Assembly (NCBI GenBank): GCA_028532985.1 | Contig: JANCIK010000010.1 | Coordinates: 2,542,001 to 2,606,000, forward strand | Source: Stropharia rugosoannulata | Taxonomy: Eukaryota; Basidiomycota; Agaricomycetes; Agaricales; Strophariaceae | DNA: 64,000 nt | Direction: 5' to 3' | Shown here: positions 56,945 to 64,000 of the stretch, piece after piece | Position numbering within the stretch: position 1 is the stretch's first letter | Layout: every line of letters starts with the position of its first letter | Notes under the pieces: model-generated | What the model saw: only the letters and a program-made list of their open reading frames with translations | Databases searched by the model: none | Told to the model about the DNA's origin: nothing | Translations under genes and position numbers: made by a program

Positions 56945-57107
56945 TAGTGTTTTGCACGGCCCGGCTATGAGGCCGCAAGCCGTGCGGCTTATGGCCAGCT
57001 TAGCCGGGCCGAGCCGAGCCTTAATCACGGCCTTGTGCGGCCTATGGCTTGGGCTTGTATTTTTGGAAGCCGCAAGCCGTTCCCTAAGCCGCGGCTTAGT
57101 ATTACTT

Positions 57108-57184
57108 TTATCGGTCATGTAACACAGTGGTTAGTATCTACACTATGGGACCCGTGTGCCTGTGGTTCAATTCTCGATGACTGT
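57108..57184 (+). other. tRNA-like segment in the hAT leader
   Basis: CGGTCAT and ATGACTG would form a 7-bp acceptor-like stem. An A-box-like ACACAGTGGTTAGTA and a B-box GGTTCAATTCTCG are present, followed by a T-run near 57,190. The anticodon arm (TACAC/GTGTG) encloses a 10-nt loop and the T arm pairs poorly, so this is not a normal tRNA. It may be a tRNA-derived insertion or SINE piece. Confidence 0.4.
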
Positions 57185-57332
57185 ATCTATTTTTTTTTGC
57201 ACAGCATGGGGATCAAGCGGGCTAATTTTATAGCTCGCCTTGCCAAATACGTACCAATAGATAGATCTGTACTGTGCCAAAAAAAATACTCATCAAAAAT
57301 TCATTGAGCCATCACATCGTTATATTCTGACT

Positions 57333-60300
57333 ATGGAAGAGTCCCGAGGGAGTACAGGGGCTCCCCGGGCATCGGGAACACTAGCCTCAATGCGTACACC
57401 CAGAATTAGCATACCCTCGTCAAGATTGACAGATGGGAACAATCAAGAAGCACCTCTTACGTTAGGTCACCGCCAGGCCATTGCCGCTCAAGCCGCAAAA
57501 AGAACAGCTGATATTCACACAAACACCGCTCCCACAACCGCTCCCACAACCCCTTCCATCTCTTCCGCATCTCCCAGTCCATCTAATGTCGATTCCAACT
57601 CTCAGCGGCTTTCGAATCCGGCTGCGGGCACAGCATCAACCACAGAAATCTCGCCTACGATAGGCGAGACATTCCCAGTCAATTTACCAACGAAACGGCG
57701 TGCAGTTGTTGACGACATAACAGACGAGGATAATGGTGCTCAACAAGTCAAGCGTGTTAGAACAACGCAAGGGCATCCTGATGGAAAAACAACAGATAAT
57801 GGACTTGGGCAAGGTACGTCCTTATATTTGGTTCTTCTTATTCAGGACTTATTCATCGGTTGCCAAAGTTGATGCACAAGGTATGCACCCAGATGTAGAG
57901 GTCATTGAAATTTTTGAGCAAGGCGAGGAGACGAGCTCTACGTCCCTGAATAAGAAATCCCCAAGTGCCGATGTCGATTACTTTTTGAGAAAACACCTCG
58001 GGTGGCAGGAGACAAGAAAGGACGACGCCGCTGTAAGACATGCAAGTAAGTTATAAATTCCTCATAATATGGCTCTTCCACTTCTGTGTTCAAGATTCTT
58101 TGGATTCTAATAAACACTTTTATAGAGCAGGTAATGCATGCCCGAAGCAGGAGTCCATACTTGTTGATGAGGTTACTAGTCTACGACGGCACATGCAAGC
58201 AAAACATAAAGTAAGTTCGTTCTTATCCATTTTGTATTTACGTTCATACACATCTACTAGGGCATCTACCATAAGTGGTGTAAAAAGGCCCGGTTCGACT
58301 CTATGTTGCCTGATGATTCAAGGCGCGTCGAGCGGCGAGCTTGATATTCTTCTTCAAACACAAGTTGATGGACACTTCGCTGTAATGAAACCTGAAGACA
58401 AACCCGTGCCATATAGTGATGAGTTAATGACTGAAGCGGCTATCGAATGGTTGATTCAAACAGACCAAGTACGTATTAAGTGTTCTCAATTTGCATAATC
58501 TCATGGAACTCTAGCCGATTAGTGCATTCGAGCACCCTGCCTTCAAGAAAATGGTCGCTATTGCTGCCACTGCTACTAAGGGAGTCAAGCTACCGACCCA
58601 AGCAGCAACACGAGCATGTATTATTCAGATGTTTAAGGAGCAAATGAAGGCACTCTCTGAGCGCTTAAATGTGAGGTTTTATTTCTCTTTCTTTTCGATG
58701 ACTATCGACTAAATGGTGTACAAGGGGACCACTGTTACTGGCGAAGTCAGTCTTACCACTGATGCATGGACGGCATCGAATAATGATAGCTATCTGGCTG
58801 TCACCGGCCATTGGATTGAAGAGAACTCTCCAGGGGATTGGGTGCTCCAACATGCACTACTTGGCTTTGCAAAGATGAACACCGCTCACAATGGTGCCCG
58901 GCTTGGGCAAGCTTTGTTCAAGATATGTAGCCGTCTGCGAATTCTTCATAAGGTGCATTAAACTTACGGTATTCGGGTTCCCAAGAATCAAATAACTTAG
59001 ACGTCTATTAGGTCGGACATATTACTTGTGATAATGCGTCTAACAACGACACCATGCTCGAGGAGTTCGCCCGTTGCTGCAGAATCCACAATAACCAGAT
59101 ATATGATGTCGAAGAGCATCACATTCGGTATCCCATTTCTTTCCTTTTATATCTTGGTCTAACTGACGTTGGTTATCATGTAGGTGCTTGGCTCATATTA
59201 TTAATCTTGCTACGCAGGCGCTTATTGCTGCAAAAGTCGGGCAAAGTACTATGACCCTGGTGACGACGTAGAAAACATAGCAAATATGAACGAAGTTGGG
59301 ACTGAAAGAGACGAAATAGGGTTGGTTCGAGCTATATGCATAAAGGTATGTCTTACCATTAATGTCGCCTGCTTTACTTATATTATACATAGGCACGTTC
59401 ATCGTCACAAAGGAAGGAACTCTTTGCTATCGTTCAAGAACAACTCAAGGAGAAAGTCCTCCAGCTTCTTATTGATATGAAGGTCCGATGGAGTTCCACG
59501 TACATTATGTTATGTCGGGCTGAGTCTCGCATGAAGGTATGTTTTTTCTGAAAGATTGTTATTATGAAGAGTATCTATTGAATATATATATACTTACTAG
59601 GCCATCAGCCAGTTCGTCTACGAGCTTGGTTTACGAGAGAAGAATCTGGAAAAGAGGCGAAAGCTCGACGATCTTGCCTTGACAGATGAGGAATGGAGGC
59701 GGGTTGAGTTATTCTGCAATCTGCTTGGGGTATGTGCTCTAATCTTTCGATCTTAATCCCTTCTTATGACTATGTAGTATGCGGACGACGCCCAACAAGC
59801 GTTCTCTGCAGATAAAGCCCCTACGCTTTACAATGCGTTGCCCGCCATCGAGGCTCTGTATGCTGCGTGGGAGAAGGCCTCCAAAAAGTTGAAATATGCT
59901 GCCTTCGCACCTGCATTACACGTGGCCATGGACAAACTTAATAGCTATTATAAAAGGACGGCAGCATCAGACGCACATATCATGGCTATGCGTGAGTTGT
60001 TTGTTATTTAGGACATTGATTTATTGATAACATTTTATTATACTAGTTCTTCATCCAGTAAAAAAGCTGGCATACTTCGAGAAGAACTGGGATGCTTATC
60101 TCATTGACGATGTCAAGAAACTTGCTCAGGATAAGGTAAGTGGTTGCCGGTTAAGTCCTTGAATAATTATGGTGACATGACTGATATATTTGTAGATATC
60201 CGAGCGCTATAAAAAGATGTATTCAACGTCTACTACGCAGTATACCTCAGCACGGCCGGCCAAAAAAAGTAGGCATGCAGGTCGTCGAGTTATTGACACC

Positions 60301-60873
60301 GACTCGGAATCAGATGAAGATGTTCAAGATTCTTTCCATGATCCGTCGAAGCCTTGGCTCTCAGAGTTCAACCGCTATATTTCTACAGTAGAGTCAGTAC
60401 CTGATGACATGGGAATTGTTCATTGGTGGGGTGTACGTCTTTAATTTCTAGTACTGAAGAAAACTGCTAAGTTCTAACTTTGCTATTAGCTCAATTCTCA
60501 GCGCTATCCTGTCTGGGCCTCATTAGCTCGAGACTATCTAGCCGTGATGGCTTCCTCAGTGTCAAGTGAACGTGCTTTCTCATCCGCGGGTATCACCATT
60601 AGTAAACGCCGCAACCGGTTAAAAGGTGACATTGTCGAAGCCCTGCAGTGCCTAAAATGTATGTATCATGAAGATCTGATCTTCCGCAAGGTCTGTGCTT
60701 CGTCACAGATAGAGAAAGAGATGGAGAAAATGGAGTTTTGTGAGGAGGAAAAGGAGATAGAGGATGTATGTAAGGAAGCGGAAGTTTTTACATGGGATAA
60801 ATTAGTTACAGACCTTGATGATGATGAGAGCGACGATGATGCTGACAATGTAGATGATATAAATAGCTATTAA
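57333..60873 (+). pseudogene. hAT transposase, multi-exon, with one frameshift
   Basis: A Ser/Thr/Pro-rich N-terminus (57,333-57,790) is followed by a BED-like zinc finger region (ending VTSLRRHMQAKHK at about 58,200). Next comes the RNase-H-like core with Asp in SLTTDAWTASN, Asp in ITCDNASNNDTM and RCLAHIINLATQA, and the C-terminal hAT dimerisation block with VWASLARDYLAVMASSVSSERAFSSAG. An acidic tail ends at 60,873. About ten short introns are visible. Near 59,230 the frame must shift by one base between LIAA and KYYDPGDD, so this copy is probably inactive unless that is a sequence error. Confidence 0.85.
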
Positions 60874-61043
60874 TAATACTATCTAGCCTTTTTTGTGCAC
60901 AGAGCCGTGGCCTAAGCCAAGGCCGAGCCACGGCTTGGGCTTGCTATGGCCCACGGCTCAGGCTTGTATTTGAGCAAGCCACAAGCCGTCAGAGCCGAGC
61001 CAAAGCTGCGGCATTCAGGCCGAGCCGAGCCGTAGAAACACTA

Positions 61044-61271
61044 ATCTTTCCGTTCGCCTGAGAGTTGTACGCTGAGATTGTAATCCCTGTAATACCATAC
61101 TTCTTTTCTAAGTACTTGAGCGCTGCGCGGAACGGTCCCCCGTTATCCGTGATTATCTCTCTAAGGCATCCCCAGCAGCAGATAATATCCTCAAACATCC
61201 ACTGCGCTATTGCCCTTGCGTTCTCTTTCTTCAGCAGACGACCTTCCACCCATGAGCTCAGCGCACACGGT
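61044..61271 (-). pseudogene. Gypsy integrase, N-side part of the core
   Basis: Reading from 61,271 on the minus strand: integrase core with WVEGRLLKKENARAIAQWM, second catalytic Asp in IITDNGGPF and AYNSQANGKI, where the hAT (8-bp duplication 61,044-61,051) interrupts just before the catalytic Glu. Upstream the frame is cut at 61,271 by fusion to the LTR. Confidence 0.85.
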
Positions 61272-62653
61272 ACAAGAAACACAACACACACAACCCCAGC
61301 GGAGCGAGATCCTATCCCTTAGATCGAGCGACGCTCTTCAGCTAAACGGATTATAGATGTCTACGCTTCTCCTGGTACCTTCCCGCTGAGCGGAGTGTGA
61401 TGTGTTTCGGGTCTCGTAAGTTCAGTCCGGATGTCCGCTGTACAGTGCCTGCAAGTTCGTTTTTAAGGAGGGGCTTAATTCTAGAAGTCTCAGATTAATG
61501 TCTGGGCGACCTCCGCTGAGCGCAGGGTATCGATAGTAATGTATAGTTTTGATGGTGGCTCCGCGGGGCTTATTCCGCTGAGTGGGTTTGAGGTCCGGTG
61601 ACCGATGCAGATGCTCACACAAGCTGGTATTCCCAATTGTGCCCCGCTCCGCTGACTATCCAAAGTCGTTCCGCTGGGACTGTCCAAAGTCCTGTTCCAC
61701 TGAAGCTATCCAGAACCTCGTTCACCCGGTGGTGCAGTCTCAATTCACAAAACACTACAGCGCGAGTTTTCGTACATGGTTGTACTGACTCCCCGCTGAG
61801 CTCTCCAAATGACCCGGTGGCCAGAAGCTATCCAAAACTTCTATGATTCACAATACACTTCACAGTAAAGACCCTAACAAAAGCTAAACACAGCCCGCTG
61901 ACGGTCTGGGACAGAGCCCAACACACAGATCTAGTGGGTAGACAATTGCTTGATTTCCGTAGTTACAATTACAAGTTTATATAGACGCGTGCTGTGTACT
62001 AATTTAGGTGGAGAGTAAATACTAGCAACGCCGGACCAAAGGTCCGCTGGGCGCATGTACCTCCGCTGGGCGTTTTGATGACTACTCCGCTGAGCGCAAC
62101 CTGATCCCGTTGCGTCGCCCGCCTCCGCCGAGAGACGCCGTTAAACTCCGCTGAGCGATTCCTTCTTGGTTATTGAGGTCTGGTTACCGCTGTCAAAGTT
62201 CCCCAGCGGAGCCCGTGCTGTGCGCATTGTTCATTCCCTCGGGCATCACACGCTCCAGCGCGCGCGCCACGGTCACCTGACGAGTGGACTTAGGCAAATT
62301 TTGCCTTTATGATGTGTTCCGCTGAGCCCCTTGAGGCCTCGTCTACACACAGTCCTGCTCATCGCCTTTGATATTTTTACTCAGCTGTACTCCTGTCTTC
62401 CGCTGAGAAGACAGTAACCGTTATGTGCTCCGCTGACAGCTATCCCGGGTACTTCAACTGTGTACTCATGGCCTGTACAGTCCGCTGAACCCCACACAAC
62501 CGCCCACTGAACACACGCGTGATGATTTGTGATGCACGCGCTGAGCGCTGAGACGGCTGACCAGGCTAGTCACCGCTCCGCTGTACCCCTGCACTTCAGC
62601 CCAAAGCGCCCGCTGTAGCCACTTACAGCCTTGGTGTAGACGCAGGCCTGTCA
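61272..62653 (-). repeat. Gypsy 5' LTR, lacking its last ~32 bp
   Basis: Colinear and almost identical with 34,537-35,733 plus 50,041-50,225. Retains the unoccupied KDZ target TGTACTCATGG at about 62,461. On the minus strand it starts TGACAGGCC at 62,653. Differences noticed: CATCGCC here versus CATTGCC at about 35,625, and CCCACTGAA here versus CCCGCTGAA at 50,080. Confidence 0.92.
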
Positions 62654-62671
62654 CCGTTGCTTATTTCAACA
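62654..62671 (+). mobile_element. Copia 5' LTR, right part, with CCGT duplication
   Basis: CCGT (62,654-62,657) duplicates 34,501-34,504. The LTR then finishes TTATTTCAACA at 62,671, complementary to the TGTTG start at 34,332. Confidence 0.6.
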
Positions 62672-62975
62672 CACAGATCTCCTATTGCAGGATCACAGCA
62701 ATTGTCTGTCCACAACATAAACTGGTACATTCTCACGGCCTCTATCTTTGCAAAGATACACCGGAATCACGGTCACTGCTTGGCACACACTGGAATCACC
62801 ACGGTCACTGTTCACGGCAAATACACTGGAATTGTTGGGTTCACGGCCTCTGCTCAAGGAGAGTACACCGGAATAGCTTGCGAGCTTCACAGTCACTGCT
62901 GCGGCACACTGGAAACACCCTTGTACTCCTCACCATTCTTATCAGTTCACCCATCTCTTATCTGATTTTGTCACC

Positions 62976-63082
62976 ATGCACTCCCTACCCTTTTCCAAAC
63001 TAAACGAAACCAACTACGATGACTGGAAGCTTCAGATGGAGGCTCTATTGGAGCACAAAAATGTTTTTGGTGTTGTCAACGG
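62976..63082 (+). pseudogene. Copia gag, N-terminal fragment
   Basis: ATG at 62,976 opens a frame with the Ty1/Copia gag N-terminal signature (LNETNYDDWKLQMEALLEHK), ending FGVVNG where a Gypsy-family LTR begins. The 300-bp leader after the LTR contains several GGAATCACGGTCACTG-like repeats (62,762, 62,791) but no other frame. Confidence 0.82.
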
Positions 63083-64000
63083 TGACAGGGCTGCTTTTTG
63101 GCTACGGGTGTAAACAGTCAGAAGTCCCATTGGTGGGATAGCTGTGCGCAGGAAACACAGAGGGACTAGAGTTGAGCCTGTCTTGTAGTCTATAGCTATC
63201 AGCACGCGAGCATCATGACTATAAGCACCTGTGCACACCGTATCGCAAGAGGGATTGGTCAGTGAGCTGCACAGTCTAGAGTGCATAGTTTGGCCGTCTG
63301 TGCGAGCGATCAGGAAAGCATAGAACGGTTAAGCACCAGCAAAGAGCGGTGTGAGTACAGCTGAGCAGATACCAAAGGCGGTGTGAAGGGCTGTGTGCAT
63401 ATCTCATATGCGCGCATCGCAAAGGCAGAATTTGCCTAAGTCCACACATCATGTGACCGTGGCGGCGCACATCAAAAGACGCACAAAAGCCCGAGGGAAT
63501 GAACGACATGCGCACAGCGAATGCCAAGGGATCAGGACACTCGAAGGGAAGCCCAGATGCGATGCGCGGACCTTTGGCTGCGCATTGCTAGTATTTACTT
63601 TACCTTATTATTAGTACACATGCATGCATTGCATATAAACCTGTATCCTTGTCTATAGTAATTCAAGCAATTGTCTACCCACTGGATCTGTGTGCTGGGT
63701 TCTGTCCCAGGCCATCAGCAGGCTGTGTTTAGCTTTTGTTAGGGTTTTAACTGTGAAGTATTTGTGAATCATAGGAGTTTTGGATAGCTTCTGGCCACCG
63801 GGTCATTTGGAGAGCTCAGTGAGGAGTCAGTACAACTGTGTACAGAAACTTGCACTGTAGTGTTTAGACTGTGAGACTGCACTGCCGGGTGAAAGACTTT
63901 GGAGAGTCTTGGATTGTTGGACTTTGGAGAGTCCGCGCATCGCACAAGGTCACCGGACCCAGAAGTGCGTGCAGCGAAGCTGTTCGCTAAAAACAACTTA
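63083..64000 (+). mobile_element. Gypsy-family LTR inserted in Copia gag (runs off window)
   Basis: Starts TGACAGGGCTGC. It is the reverse complement of 18,665-19,577 at high identity over the whole visible length, but retains more CpG sites (GTGGCGGCGCAC here). The remainder and any target duplication are outside the window. Confidence 0.88.

Larger units (their letters stand above)
56945..61043 (+). mobile_element. hAT DNA transposon, 4.1 kb
   Basis: Ends TAGTGTTT...AAACACTA with an 8-bp target duplication. Both subterminal regions (56,955-57,100 and 60,895-61,035) are dense in GGCTCGGC/GCCGAGCC, AAGCCG and related words in both orientations, as expected for hAT transposase binding sites. 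One spliced transposase gene is encoded on the plus strand. Confidence 0.93.
34505..62653 (-). mobile_element. Gypsy (Ty3-like) LTR element, internally deleted, carrying nested KDZ and hAT insertions
   Basis: Two LTRs in the same orientation bound the element. They are nearly identical (two differences noticed by eye) and have TG...CA ends on the minus strand. Remaining pol is the integrase (61,271 down to 56,150). A deletion joins integrase directly to the 5' LTR at 61,271/61,272, removing the LTR's last ~32 bp, the primer-binding site, gag, protease, reverse transcriptase and RNase H. Between the integrase and the 3' LTR lie five spliced genes in antisense (plus-strand) orientation. The element is GC-richer than its surroundings and rich in TCCGCTGA. 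Flanking CCGT is a probable 4-bp target duplication. Confidence 0.8.

Noticed and set aside
1..64000. CRISPR arrays, operons or ribosome-binding sites
   Set aside because: Spliced genes, families and repeats are fungal; no regularly spaced identical direct repeats of CRISPR type were seen.

Overview
This window looks like a transposon-dense chromosome region of a mushroom-forming basidiomycete (Agaricomycetes). Coding regions are split by short GT-AG introns of about 40-65 bp. The recognisable families are Plavaka and KDZ (Kyakuja-Dileera-Zisupton) DNA transposases, a TET/JBP-like dioxygenase, a DUF6532-like protein, Copia and Gypsy integrases, a hAT transposase and Tc1/mariner debris. I found no ordinary single-copy host gene that I could name, and no rRNA, CRISPR array or convincing intact tRNA.

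Layout, left part (1-34,331): a small element with terminal inverted repeats (1-868); a Tc1/mariner remnant inside a 120-bp repeat (894-1903); a scrap of KDZ terminus (1963-2152); two inverted copies of an AT-rich element (2154-3191 and 7894-8798) bracketing an LTR piece, a 162-bp satellite and a Copia integrase fragment; a motif-rich regulatory-looking region (9060-10850); a KOW-type ORF; a decayed Plavaka transposase (12,801-16,814); and a proline/coiled-coil gene (17,210-34,028) interrupted by a Gypsy LTR and by an AT-rich element. A 12.2-kb Helitron-like element (21,143-33,318) sits inside that last AT-rich copy. It carries a second Plavaka pseudogene, four coiled-coil ORFs and a DUF6532-like gene.

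Layout, right part (34,332-64,000): nested insertions. A Copia element begins at 34,332. A Gypsy element (34,505-62,653, minus strand) sits in the Copia LTR. A complete 14.3-kb KDZ transposon (35,734-50,033) sits in the Gypsy 3' LTR, with a 7-bp target duplication whose empty site is preserved in the Gypsy 5' LTR. A 4.1-kb hAT (56,945-61,043) splits the Gypsy integrase. Another Gypsy-family LTR (63,083 onward) splits the Copia gag.

The most striking signals are these. (1) The KDZ transposon carries five genes, including an intact-looking TET/JBP oxygenase and a homeodomain-like/AT-hook protein, and is peppered with roughly 58 copies of CCGGCGG/CCGCCGG in coding, intron and terminal sequence on both strands. 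(2) The Gypsy element is peppered with a different word, TCCGCTGA, and carries an antisense cassette of five spliced genes between pol and the 3' LTR. (3) Older copies show nonsense codons that are nearly all TGA or TAG where Arg or Gln is expected, consistent with C-to-T decay. I infer that the dispersed family-specific words may be addresses for element-encoded DNA-binding or anti-silencing proteins.
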